A stretch of 37,957 nucleotides of DNA from an uncultured Acetobacteraceae bacterium (GCA_937902425.1 CALFNB010000373.1:1-37957), one strand, 5' to 3'; counted from the first letter of the stretch, positions 17,247 to 25,352 are shown. Notes: a model not told the origin generated them from the sequence alone. Numbers and translations: made by a program.

Positions 17247-17279
17247 CTAGTAGCTCTGCACAGAGGTTTTGACCGGTTG
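17247..17279 (+). repeat. left 33-bp inverted repeat of a 2.3-kb unit
   Basis: CTAGTA, five variable bases, then GCACAGAGGTTTTGAC, one variable base and GGTTG. The reverse complement of 19543-19575 matches at 29 of 33 positions with the same spacing. Weak similarity seems to continue inward (both sides read HRGFDRL when translated inward), suggesting two inverted copies of a longer dispersed element. Confidence 0.8.
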
Positions 17280-17483
17280 AAGGGCGAGGCGGTCCGAGCC
17301 ACGCCGTCAGTCTGGATGGGCGCCTGGGCGGATGGCCGCAGTCGACCCATCTCGGCTATTCAGCTTCGCTTGTTGGCGGCCTGTAATCCGACATTCGTCA
17401 GAAATCTGCTTTTGACATCGACCGGCCATCAGCCGAGGAACCGCGAACGGGTGAGCTGAACAGCGAACCGGGCTCTGGTCCGG

Positions 17484-19266
17484 ATGGACGGCGCTGCGAC
17501 GAAGACTGGGAGGTTGCCTTTGGGCGAGTGGAATCATCTACCTAAACGTCCGCGGGGGCTGCAGGTCAAACGGTGGGAGCGCATGTGCGCGCATGCCCGC
17601 GACCTTCTCGAGTTTGAACGCGCCCAATTAAGCGATCCGCAGAGTCCGCTTGGCGCACGTCTTCACGCGAGCATTGCTGCCGACCGTGACGTCGCAAAAT
17701 GGCGCCAGTTCCCACTCGCGCGCCAAGCCGTGCGTGACTTGGCCGAAGATCAGGACCGCTTCGAACACTGGATCACCGAAAAACCTGCTGAGTTTCTTGA
17801 GTGCTTGGACGCGGCATTCCGTAACCGGTCTACGCGACTTAACCGAGATGATAGCGAAGCTTGGAGCCGTATCGCAAACGGCATCCTCCTTGGGCATCAT
17901 AGGGTACAATTCGCCGCCGGCCAGGGCGGATTCCACGTGGGGGGCTTACGAGACTAGCCAAAAACCGTGCTCTCTTCGATGCGTGGGCAGAACAGAAGGA
18001 GCTTGCGAAGTCCGACTTTCTCTACGTCTACGACTGCGGGTCACATCCTCGCAAGCATGTGGAGGCCGAGATATCATACCAACGGCCCTTGTCATTGACT
18101 CCTCTAGATCGGGAAAAATGACGTGTTTTCAATGCGCTGACGCACCTTCCAGGAGTCGGTTTCTCGGGCCGTTGGTATCAGACCTCCTTCGTAAGTGCGG
18201 CAGCCGGCGGCTCGATGTCCTGTTCCTTTCGCATTTCGACGTCGACCATGTGTCGGGCATCCCGGCTCTGATCGGAGACGGTAAGCTCAAAGCCGATACG
18301 ATAGTCCTCCCCTATGTGGACGATCTTGAGAAGGTAATCGCTTTTGCGCGAGCCGCGACGCGCGACGAACCGATCCAAGCCTTCTTCAAGGATCTTGTCG
18401 TCGACACCGTCGGGACGTTCAAAAACCTGGGTGCAAACCGAATCTTGCTGATCGACAATGGCGATGGTCCGCCACCTGATGCGCCAGTTACCGAACCTAT
18501 CAGTGGCGGCCCTGACGACCTGCCGTGGAAGCTGGGGTCCGCTGGCGAAGAATCGCCTGAGGTTCGAAGCGTAGGTCGCGACAGCTTCTATGTCCGCAAT
18601 GGGACTCTCGACATAGCGGCTACCATCAACGAAGGGCTGCAACTTGCCTGGCGCTTTGTTCCGTACGTGCAGCGTGCGGAGGAGGACGCGAAGGAGCTCT
18701 TCGCTGAGATCGCCGAAACCCTTCTCGCCTGGGATGACGGGAGCTTTCGCCGACGTATCCGAAATCCGGAAGAACGCCGAAAGCTGGTAACCGACCGGGC
18801 GCGTTTGCTTGGCGAAGTCTATCGTCAGGCTTTCGGCAACAAGAACGCAACCAGCCTGTCGCTCTACTCTGGACCCGCTGAGCCCTCCCGCGTCGGCGCG
18901 ACCATGATTTCGCCACGACTCAAGCGCTGGCACTTAGCGAAGATCGGCTGGCTTGGCACGGGCGATGCGCCGTTACGTACGGCGGCCAAGATCGATGCGT
19001 TCGAGACTCATTACTCTGAGTTGCTGGATTCGGTCTCGACATTCATGTTTCCGCATCATGGTTCCATTCACAACAGCAGCGCCAAGCGGCTTATCAGCGA
19101 CGCCGACATTTATGTAGCCGCAGCGGAGCCTGAACGAGATGATTGGAAGCACCCGGACCCACATCTGCGGAATGCCGTTGAGAAAGCTGGCAAGAGATTT
19201 CACCATGTCAGCAGCGCGCGGGACTCAAGGCTGGAGGAGGCAATGATCCTCTTTTGTAGCCCTTAA
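17484..19266 (+). pseudogene. MBL-fold metallohydrolase gene, two single-base frameshifts
   Basis: Three frames join into one protein of about 594 residues if one base is restored at each of two homopolymers. Frame 1 (from ATG 17484) ends VQFAAGQGGFHVGGL at a G6 run (17939-17944). Frame 2 continues TRLAKNRALFDAWAEQKE and LYVYDCGSHPRKHVEAEI to an A5 run (18114-18118). Frame 3 continues to the stop at 19266 with the MBL metal motif LFLSHFDVDHVSG (HxDxDH), LPYVDDLEKV, WRFVPYVQRAEED and MFPHHGSIHNSS. The order xVxF..GQG.F, YDCGS, SHFDxDH, PHHGS is that of stand-alone ComEC/Rec2-like MBL proteins. The first ~140 residues are unrecognised, and could be a fused domain or a separate small gene (alternative ATG 17583). 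The breaks may be real decay or sequencing errors. Confidence 0.72.
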
Positions 19267-19542
19267 TGATTTGGGCTAGGCGCTTTCACCCCTTTTTCCG
19301 CGGGGCCTGCGCGACTAGCGGGTTGCCTGTCCGGTGCCGGGATGAATATCGAGGGACACCTGCAACCGGGAAGGGAGGCTTTGCCGTCGAAAAGCGATAA
19401 CCGTGCAAATGGCCGCTTTCTCCGCTTTCCGCCCGAAAGTTGCCAGGCAGGTCACCACCCACAGCGGTCTTTTCGAAGCAGGCCTATTCTTCCGACCAAG
19501 ACCGGGCGACTGTCGCTCGGGGCGCCAGGAAGAATGCTCCGG
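19267..19542. other. intergenic tail of the inverted-repeat unit
   Basis: This stretch after the MBL gene stop contains no convincing gene. A minus-strand frame of 93 codons spans it into the right repeat, but it reads as part of the repeat rather than a known protein. Confidence 0.4.
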
Positions 19543-19575
19543 CAACCTGTCAAAACCTCTGTGCTGCGGTACTAG
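19543..19575 (-). repeat. right 33-bp inverted repeat of a 2.3-kb unit
   Basis: Reverse complement of the left repeat at 17247-17279, 29 of 33 identical, including CTAGTA at the outer end and the uninterrupted 16-mer GCACAGAGGTTTTGAC. It ends 40 bp before the DUF29 gene start. Confidence 0.8.
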
Positions 19576-19615
19576 CGGCCCTGCTGGAACTGGCAAAACG
19601 GCGAAAGGGGTATCG

Positions 19616-20068
19616 ATGATGAGCGACCTCTACGACGACGACATCGTGCTCTGGAGCGAGCGCCAGGCCGCGCTGCTGCGCCGTCGCGCCGCCGGAGAAC
19701 TGATCAACGAAGCCGAACTGGACTGGCCGAACCTCGCGGAGGAGATCGAGTCGTTGGGTAAGCGCGATGCACGGGAACTGGCCAGCCGGATCACCACGAT
19801 CCTGATCCACCTGATCAAGCTGGAAGTGTCGACCGCGACCGAACCACGCGCTGGCTGGCGTAACACTATCCTGACGCAGCAGACCGATATCGAACTTTTG
19901 TTGAAAGATGCTCCCAGCCTACGCCGGACGGTGCCCGCCGTGATCGCGGATCAGCTGGACATCGCGAAAAAGCGGGCACTCGTGGAACTCGCCGGTGAGG
20001 GTGAACAGATTCTTGTCGACCTCTCGCCGCTCACCTTCACGCCGGAGGAGGTCCTTACGATCGGATGA
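19616..20068 (+). CDS. DUF29 domain-containing protein
   Basis: A 150-residue member of the DUF29 family, small helical proteins of unknown function common in cyanobacteria and alphaproteobacteria and often carried in variable regions. The typical start LYDDDIVLWSERQAALLRRRAAGE (5-28), DWPNLAEEIESLGKRDARELASRITTILIHLIKLE (35-70) and RAGWRNTILTQQTDIELLLKDAPSLR (about 77-102) are all present. The start at 19616 has AAAGGGG just upstream. It is isolated: the inverted-repeat unit ends 40 bp before it and the next gene is convergent. A GC-rich hairpin with a following TTGTTT lies just after the stop. Confidence 0.93.
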   Translation: MMSDLYDDDIVLWSERQAALLRRRAAGELINEAELDWPNLAEEIESLGKRDARELASRITTILIHLIKLEVSTATEPRAGWRNTILTQQTDIELLLKDAPSLRRTVPAVIADQLDIAKKRALVELAGEGEQILVDLSPLTFTPEEVLTIG

Positions 20069-20080
20069 CCGCGGGGGCGG

Positions 20081-20106
20081 GCGCGCGACCGGGCGCGTGC
20101 TTGTTT
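20081..20106 (+). terminator. probable intrinsic terminator of DUF29 gene
   Basis: GCGCGC (20081-20086) and GCGCGT (20093-20098) form a 6-bp stem (one G-U pair) with a 6-nt loop, followed by GCTTGTTT. It lies 12 bp after the DUF29 stop. The U tract is short, so this is a moderate call. Confidence 0.4.
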
Positions 20107-20278
20107 CGTCGATGTGGCAACTGATCGTTGTCCACGGTGGTGCGCGTGATAACCATTTGTAGTCCCTGGCCGGTTCGGCTTCCCGGTTCAACAGGGTCAA
20201 AACCCGTGCCTGAACTCAATCTCCCGATGCCCGGACCACGACGTATTTTGGTGTGCCGCGCCTCAACGATCCCAGGTT

Positions 20279-20851
20279 CTATCGCCGCAATCGGGCCGCC
20301 GCCGCGTGCACACAACGCTCGAACAGCGACAGGTCGTCCCATCGTCCGGCGTCTCCGGTGATCAATACGCCACCGGAACCGGTGATTCCGCCCTCGATCA
20401 TTAAGTTGTCGAACAGGCCGAATTGTTCCACCAGCAAACCGTCGCCATCATGCCACGTGCCATCTTGCCTGGCCTTGGCCTCAGAGCCCAGAGCCTTCAA
20501 CGTGCGCGGCAGAAACGCTTCCGTGGTCGTCGCGTAGCCGAATATCGCCAGGCCCAGAGCCCGAGCGAACCCGACCTCATACACCGTGCCGACATCGGCG
20601 CTCGGTCCGCGAAACGGCGTGAGGTTCGCGATCAACCCCTGACAGCTTTTGATATGCGCTTCGTTGCGTAAGGCGATGCGGCGCCAGAATGGAAACGCCG
20701 CCCATTCGGCGGGCTCCTCGGTCAGGTCGTCGAGTGGCGACACACCGATCAGCCCGTACCGGTCGCAGATCGTCTTCTTGCCCGCTGCCCAAAGCGTGGG
20801 TTGGGGAAAGAAAACATCCGGACCGGCGAGATAAACGCGCGGCGGAACCAT
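20279..20851 (-). CDS. nucleoside 2-deoxyribosyltransferase family protein
   Basis: A 190-residue protein of the nucleoside 2-deoxyribosyltransferase fold, whose classical members swap bases on deoxyribonucleosides. The N-terminal strand and P-loop-like turn RVYLAGPDVFF (5-15) and the active-site segment LIANLTPFRGPSADVGTVYEVGFARALG (73-100) with the likely catalytic Glu92 are clear. The length is a little above the usual 150-165 residues because of an insertion around 105-160. Its ATG directly follows the TGA of the upstream amidohydrolase with no gap (20852/20851), so the two are translationally coupled and probably act in one pathway. Related proteins also act as nucleotide-sugar hydrolases, so the exact reaction is open. 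Confidence 0.9.
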   Translation of the reverse strand: MVPPRVYLAGPDVFFPQPTLWAAGKKTICDRYGLIGVSPLDDLTEEPAEWAAFPFWRRIALRNEAHIKSCQGLIANLTPFRGPSADVGTVYEVGFARALGLAIFGYATTTEAFLPRTLKALGSEAKARQDGTWHDGDGLLVEQFGLFDNLMIEGGITGSGGVLITGDAGRWDDLSLFERCVHAAAARLRR

Positions 20852-21685
20852 TCAAAACCCGTAGAGCTTCGCGGGATTGTCCACCAGGATGCGTTGACGG
20901 GTCGCGGCATCCGGCACCCACTCGAAGAACTGGTCCAGCAACAATCCGGCTTCCGGCGACGGGTTCATTTGCGGATGCGGCCAATCCGTGCCCCAGACGC
21001 AACGTTCCGGATAACCGGCGACGAACGCCCGCACGTTTGGCGCCGGATCGGCCCAGGGCTGGCCGGTGGAAGACACGCGGTAGGAGCAGACCTTGATCCA
21101 GGCACGGCCGGTGTCCAACAAGCCCAGGAGCGCGCGGAATTGCGGATGTTCCCGACCCAGTCCCGCTTTTACGCCGCCGCAATGGTCGATCACGATCTCG
21201 ACCGGCAGTTTGGCGAGGGCGGGCGCCATCTCCGCCAGCGTTTCGCCCTCGGTATAAACCTGAATGTGCCAGCCAAGCGGGGCGAGACGATGCGCGATCG
21301 TTTCGAGTTGCTCGATCGGGGTGCCGTTGCCGGAGGACAGGTTGAACCGCACGCCGCGCACGCCGCCCTCGTGCATTTGTTTCAGGGCCGCATCGGTGAA
21401 GCGATCGTCGATCACCGCCACGGCGCGAGCCCGATGCTGGCCGAACTGGCGCACCGCGTCCAGCGTCACCGCGTTGTCGGTGCCGGAGACACTCGCCTGC
21501 ACCACGACCATGCGCTGGATCCCGAGCAGATCCGCCATGACGAGGTAGTCGGGTACCAAGGCCGGGGGCGGGTCGTAGGTCCGTCTGGCACTGAGCGGAT
21601 ATTTGTCGTAGGGGCCGAAGATATGGAAATGGCAGTCGCAGGTCAGCGCCGGAGCCTTCTGTTTCGGCGGTCGTGTGGGGCTCAT
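20852..21685 (-). CDS. amidohydrolase family protein, LigI-like
   Basis: A 277-residue TIM-barrel metal-dependent hydrolase of the Amidohydro_2 family, closest in style to 2-pyrone-4,6-dicarboxylate lactonase. Visible are the first metal motif CDCHFHIFG (16-24, HxH at 19 and 21), IDHCGG (166-171, His168) and the C-terminal WGTDWPHP (231-238, Asp234). LigI-like enzymes hydrolyse lactones without needing a metal, so the reaction may be lactonase-type; this is inference. It is the first gene of a two-gene operon, abutting the deoxyribosyltransferase-like gene. A second protein of the same family is at 34243. The start is at 21685 with a GGGAGACC ribosome binding site just upstream. Confidence 0.9.
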   Translation of the reverse strand: MSPTRPPKQKAPALTCDCHFHIFGPYDKYPLSARRTYDPPPALVPDYLVMADLLGIQRMVVVQASVSGTDNAVTLDAVRQFGQHRARAVAVIDDRFTDAALKQMHEGGVRGVRFNLSSGNGTPIEQLETIAHRLAPLGWHIQVYTEGETLAEMAPALAKLPVEIVIDHCGGVKAGLGREHPQFRALLGLLDTGRAWIKVCSYRVSSTGQPWADPAPNVRAFVAGYPERCVWGTDWPHPQMNPSPEAGLLLDQFFEWVPDAATRQRILVDNPAKLYGF

Positions 21686-21895
21686 GGCCGGTCTCCCTCA
21701 TCAACGGTGCGCTGGACCTTAGCGTTCCCGTGCCACATCACCAACAATCCCGTATCACGTCGAAATGTAACCTAATTGTCGCACCATCGTGCCTTACGGC
21801 GGGATTAATCCGCATTAAAGATCAGCCGCGCGACCGAAGGCCATGCACTGGCTGAAGGCCGCGTGAATTATCGAATCAACGAGGAGATCCAGTTC
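21686..21895. other. divergent intergenic region with GGATTAATCC palindrome
   Basis: This 210-bp region separates the amidohydrolase (minus) from the PEP-CTERM gene (plus). It carries a perfect 10-bp palindrome GGATTAATCC at 21802-21811, a possible operator. No other clear signal was found. Confidence 0.4.
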
Positions 21896-23164
21896 ATGCG
21901 ACCGAGAGCCATTGTAACCGGCACGATGCTGACCGTGTCGGTCGCGCTGATTGCCTCAACCGCCGCGCGGGCGACGCCGGTCGGCGATATTTTCTATATC
22001 GCGCTGGAGAACCATAACTGGACGCAGCCTGGGACTTACACCGCGACTCAGCAAATCATGGGCAATCCGGCGGCACCCTACATCAATAGCCTGGTCACGC
22101 CGGGCAATCCGAACGCGGCGATGGTCTCGTACGCGAGCAATTACACCAACGTGCCGGTCCAGGTCGCTGGCAGTGCGTCTGGTGCCGGAGGTGTCCATCC
22201 CTCGGAGCCGAATTACGTGTGGCAGGAGGCCGGACTGACCGGCGCCCGCAACGACACCGATCCGTACGGAGCCGGCATCAACAACAACACCGCGCTGCTG
22301 CCGGCGACGAACGCGCACAACAACATCGTCAACGCGCAGAATTTCAGCAATCAGTTGCAGCAATCCGGGCTGACCTGGAAATCCTATCAGGAGGGCACCG
22401 ATCTCGCGACGGTAGGGGGCAAGCTGACCAACACCGTGGTGCCCACGAACCAGTATACCGTGCCGTTGAGCAGTTTCTCGGGCACGTCAAGCACCTATAC
22501 CAATCCATATAACGGCAGCCACCAGTTCAACTACGCCGCCAAGCACAACCCGCAACTGTTTTTCACCGCGACCAATGGCGGCAACGACCCGTCAACGTCA
22601 AATCCATTCGCGCATAAGTACGCGCCGATGGAGCAGCTCGTGACCGATCTGCAGAACAATACCGTCGCCAAATACAACTGGATCACCCCTGATCAGTTTA
22701 ACGACATGCACAGTTCGCTGACCGGCGGGTTCACCTATAACAACATTCATTACACCGGTGACGCCGCCAACATCGCTCAGGGAGATAACTACCTGTCGAT
22801 CGTGATTCCGGAAATCGAGGCCTCGCAGGCGTTTCAGAACAACGGCGCGATCGTGATCTGGAACGACGAAACCGAGGGTGACGGCGCCAGCACCGCCGGC
22901 TTCACCAGCACCGAAATCGTCATTTCCCCGCTGGCCAAGGGCAACGCGTATACCAACAATATCAATTACACGCATTCGTCCGATCTGCTGACGCTGGAGG
23001 GTTTCACCGGCGAGCCTTGCCTCGCGGATGCCTGCAACGCGACGCCGCTGACCGACCTGTTCGTGCAGGGCACGGATTTCCAGGTGCCCGAGCCGGCCAG
23101 CCTGGCGATTCTCACGGTTGGGTTGGTCGGCACCGGCCTGATGCGGCGGCGGCGGCGCGGCTGA
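21896..23164 (+). CDS. PEP-CTERM phosphoesterase-like secreted protein
   Basis: A 422-residue exported protein. The start at 21896 follows GAGGAG by 9 nt. The signal peptide is residues 1-26 (cleavage likely after ARA). The mature protein begins TPVGDIFYIALENHNWTQPG, where the ENHN segment is typical of the phosphoesterase (PF04185, phospholipase C/acid phosphatase-like) family. Other matches are WITPDQFNDMHSS and IVIPEIEASQAFQNNGAIVIWNDETEGD, the alkaline-phosphatase-superfold metal site. The C-terminus VPEPASLAILTVGLVGTG then MRRRRRRG-type basic end is a textbook PEP-CTERM sorting signal, recognised by an exosortase that is not in this window. Asn/Thr-rich composition suggests a surface or glycosylated protein. 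It is convergent with the dehydrogenase gene, 46 bp away. Confidence 0.9.
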   Translation: MRPRAIVTGTMLTVSVALIASTAARATPVGDIFYIALENHNWTQPGTYTATQQIMGNPAAPYINSLVTPGNPNAAMVSYASNYTNVPVQVAGSASGAGGVHPSEPNYVWQEAGLTGARNDTDPYGAGINNNTALLPATNAHNNIVNAQNFSNQLQQSGLTWKSYQEGTDLATVGGKLTNTVVPTNQYTVPLSSFSGTSSTYTNPYNGSHQFNYAAKHNPQLFFTATNGGNDPSTSNPFAHKYAPMEQLVTDLQNNTVAKYNWITPDQFNDMHSSLTGGFTYNNIHYTGDAANIAQGDNYLSIVIPEIEASQAFQNNGAIVIWNDETEGDGASTAGFTSTEIVISPLAKGNAYTNNINYTHSSDLLTLEGFTGEPCLADACNATPLTDLFVQGTDFQVPEPASLAILTVGLVGTGLMRRRRRG

Positions 23165-23210
23165 CACCGCTGGCGCGGCCAAGGGAGAGCCATTGACGCC
23201 GCGACGCGGA

Positions 23211-24443
23211 TCAGTGGCTCGGCCCGCCAGTATAAGCGATGCGCCAGATTGTTCCGTTGCCGTCTTCACTCACCAGCAGCGCACCGTCAGCGGTGACGGT
23301 GACGCCAACCGGTCGTCCCCATACCGCTCGGTCGGATCGGCTGAATCCAGTAAGAAAGTCTTCGTATTCGCCGGTCGGCCGGCCATTGTCGAAACGCAGC
23401 CGGATCACTTTGTAACCGGTTCGCTTCGACCGGTTCCACGAGCCGTGCAACGCCACGAAAGCGTCCCCTCGATACTCGGGGGGAAACGCCGCCTGGTCAT
23501 AAAACGTGATGCCTAAAGGCGCGGAATGTGGTTGGATCAACACGTCCGGAACGACGACCGGGCGTGTTGCCACTCCCTGATGGCGCGGATCCGCATGATC
23601 GCCGATATAAAACCACGGCCAGCCGTAGAACCCGCCGTCTCGCACGGACGTCGCGAAATCGGGCGGCAGGTCGTCGCCCAGACCGTCGCGCTCGTTGACG
23701 GCGCACCATAACGTCCCGGTACGCGGTTGGATCGCCTCGGCCGAGCAGTTGCGCAGGCCGGAGGCGTAGACGCGGCGATCCTTGCCGTCCGGGGAGAACG
23801 ATACCACGGTCGCGCGGCCTTGTTCCGTATCCGGTCCGACGCCGGTCATGTCGTTGGTGGCGGAGCCGACCGACACGAACATGCGCGCACCGTCAGAGGA
23901 GAACACCAGATCGCGGGTCCAATGGCCGCCATCCGGCAAGGACGGGACGATCACCTCGGGCGGACCGCCATTGGGATACGGAACCCGCACCACTCGGTTC
24001 GTTTCAGCCACATAGACGAACTTTGGCGTGGGTCCAGGCGGCCAGAAACCGACGCCGAAGGGCAATGTGAGGTTCGCGGCGAAGACCCGGCTCCGATGTT
24101 CGGTGAACACGCGGATGACACCGGCGCCGCTTTCGGCCAGGAACACGTCGCCATTCGGTGCGGTGCGCAGCGTCCTCGGCAAGTCCAGGCCGGACGCGAA
24201 CAGGGAGACCATGAAACCGGCCGGCACATTCGGCGAAAGATCGCGGGGCCTCGGAACCACCGCGGGCGGGCGCCCGGAAGAGCCTGTGGCGAATGGCACC
24301 GGGAGGGCATCCGGCGTGATGAGCCGCCGCACCCCAGGCGCGTCGCCGTGCCAGTCGCCATAGGCATTGGCTCCGGTCAGCACGGGCTGCGCGACAGCTA
24401 CGCCAATGGGAAAACAGACCAGAGCAAGCAGCCGGTGGAGCAT
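23211..24443 (-). CDS. PQQ-dependent sugar dehydrogenase, L-sorbosone type
   Basis: A 410-residue periplasmic beta-propeller protein of the glucose/sorbosone dehydrogenase family, which oxidises sugars or aldoses with PQQ and passes electrons to the respiratory chain. A signal peptide covers residues 1-18 (MLHRLLALVCFPIGVAVA). Typical blades follow: PAGFMVSLFASGLDLPRTLRTAPNGDVFLAESGAG (75-108 region), VYVAETNRVVRVPY, HWTRDLVFSSDGARMFVSVGSATND, GLRNCSAEAIQPRTGTLWCAVNERDGLGDDLPPDF, APLGITFYDQAAFPPEYRGDAFVALHGSWNRS and DGALLVSEDGNGTIWRI. The GLRN and HGSWNR segments carry the usual PQQ and Ca2+ region. No dedicated cytochrome partner is adjacent. Confidence 0.93.
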   Translation of the reverse strand: MLHRLLALVCFPIGVAVAQPVLTGANAYGDWHGDAPGVRRLITPDALPVPFATGSSGRPPAVVPRPRDLSPNVPAGFMVSLFASGLDLPRTLRTAPNGDVFLAESGAGVIRVFTEHRSRVFAANLTLPFGVGFWPPGPTPKFVYVAETNRVVRVPYPNGGPPEVIVPSLPDGGHWTRDLVFSSDGARMFVSVGSATNDMTGVGPDTEQGRATVVSFSPDGKDRRVYASGLRNCSAEAIQPRTGTLWCAVNERDGLGDDLPPDFATSVRDGGFYGWPWFYIGDHADPRHQGVATRPVVVPDVLIQPHSAPLGITFYDQAAFPPEYRGDAFVALHGSWNRSKRTGYKVIRLRFDNGRPTGEYEDFLTGFSRSDRAVWGRPVGVTVTADGALLVSEDGNGTIWRIAYTGGPSH

Positions 24444-24474
24444 CCGTTACCCGGGCGCCACCGCCGCCGAGGCC

Positions 24475-24780
24475 TCAGGACGCCTGAGCCGCCGTCCGCT
24501 TCGCCTTCGCGCTGGAGATCTTGCGCTTCAGTTCCTGACCGCGCTCGGTCAGTTTCGAGGCGTTGGTCCCCAGCAGGAACGCGTCGATCCCGCCATTGTG
24601 CTCGATGGTGCGGATCGCGCGGGTCGACAGGCGCAGACGGACTGTCTGGCCAAGGGCGTCGGAGAGCAGCGAGGCGACCTGCAGATTGGGCAGAAACCGG
24701 CGCCGGGTCTTGTTGTTGGCGTGGCTTACGTTGTTGCCACTCAACACGCCCTTCCCGGTGATCTCACAGCGTCGCGACAT
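24475..24780 (-). CDS. rpmB: 50S ribosomal protein L28
   Basis: A 101-residue large-subunit ribosomal protein. The N-terminus [34 protein letters not shown] is the conserved L28 signature, followed by the alphaproteobacterial C-terminal extension ending in a Lys/Arg-rich tail. Length fits alphaproteobacterial L28 (about 95-102) rather than the 78-residue E. coli form. A good sigma-70-like promoter lies 30-60 bp upstream. It is probably monocistronic, with the dehydrogenase gene 31 bp downstream on the same strand and possibly cotranscribed. Confidence 0.97.
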   Translation of the reverse strand: MSRRCEITGKGVLSGNNVSHANNKTRRRFLPNLQVASLLSDALGQTVRLRLSTRAIRTIEHNGGIDAFLLGTNASKLTERGQELKRKISSAKAKRTAAQAS

Positions 24781-24812
24781 ACTCGGAGTGCCCTCTGGTC
24801 AGAAGAAGGGGG

Positions 24813-24841
24813 CTTATGACGGCGAGGCGCCCGTTCGTCAA
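24813..24841 (-). promoter_or_regulatory. sigma-70-like promoter of rpmB
   Basis: On the minus strand TTGACG (24836-24841, 5/6) and CATAAG (24813-24818, 4/6) are separated by exactly 17 bp. Transcription would start near 24805, about 25 nt before the rpmB ATG at 24780. GTCAAGG (24837-24843) and CCTTGAC (24861-24867) form a perfect dyad overlapping the -35, a possible operator. Confidence 0.6.
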
Positions 24842-24913
24842 GGACGAAGCCTGGAACGAACCTTGACCAGACGCCTCGGGCGTCACGCTCGAAGTTCAGC
24901 AAGCACGCAACTT

Positions 24914-25057
24914 TACCACGGAGGTCGCGAAGGCCACGGGAGCACACGAAGCAGGCAAGCCTGGCGCTTCGCGCGATGTTGGGACGGACGCTCGCGCGAA
25001 GCGCCCCAAAATCTTTCTTCCTGGTCTCCAGTGGCCCTCCGTGTCCGCCGTGTTTAA
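24914..25057. repeat. imperfect inverted repeat with CACGGAGG phrases
   Basis: The left arm (from about 24914) contains CCACGGAGGTCGCGAAGGCC and the right arm (to about 25057) contains GGCCCTCCGTGTCCGCCGTG. The reverse complement agrees at roughly two thirds of positions. It is the same style of element as at 3912-4026 and 10039-10145 but more decayed, with a loop of about 80 nt. Confidence 0.5.
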
Positions 25058-25287
25058 GCCTTGCTTACCTGCTCGCGAACCGAGGTGGATGGCACCATCA
25101 CGACTTTCTGGCCGCCAGCACCCGGAGCCGAGCGGATTTCAGGGTGGGTGACTCTTGTAGGATCGAGCCCGCGCATGACGTGATCAGACGAAACCAGCGT
25201 GTCATTCTTTTCGCCGGTCGGTATTACACAGGCCGCGCGCCACCTTGCCACGACACCCGCGGCCTGTGTTGATGCGCCACTTCTCGC

Positions 25288-25345
25288 GTCCACACCGCAA
25301 TCGCCCACACCCAAATCGTCCACACCCATATCGTCCACACATGGA
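25288..25345 (+). repeat. 15-nt tandem repeat, about 3.9 copies
   Basis: Units start at 25288, 25303, 25318 and 25333 (GTCCACACCGCAATC, GCCCACACCCAAATC, GTCCACACCCATATC, then a partial GTCCACACATGGA). The unit length is a multiple of three and the repeat leads straight into the SDR start region, where an extended frame would encode repeats of RPHPN. The array ends within the ribosome binding site region. Confidence 0.8.
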
Positions 25346-25352
25346 GACACCC

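Larger units (their letters stand above)
24842..25352. other. intergenic gap rpmB to SDR gene
   Basis: About 510 bp between divergent genes with no supported coding region. It contains the -35-proximal dyad of the rpmB promoter, an imperfect inverted repeat (arms about 24914-24943 and 25028-25057) built from CCACGGAGG/CCTCCGTGT phrases, and a 15-nt tandem repeat at 25288-25345 next to the SDR start. Confidence 0.5.

Noticed and set aside
19315-19596. 93-codon minus-strand frame over the right inverted repeat
   Set aside because: It follows the repeat and not a gene; no start signal or known domain.
24976-25272. 98-codon plus-strand frame before the SDR gene
   Set aside because: It runs through a repeat and has no ribosome binding site or conserved pattern.
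25288-25345. CRISPR array
   Set aside because: The 15-nt units are directly adjacent with no spacers and there are no cas genes.
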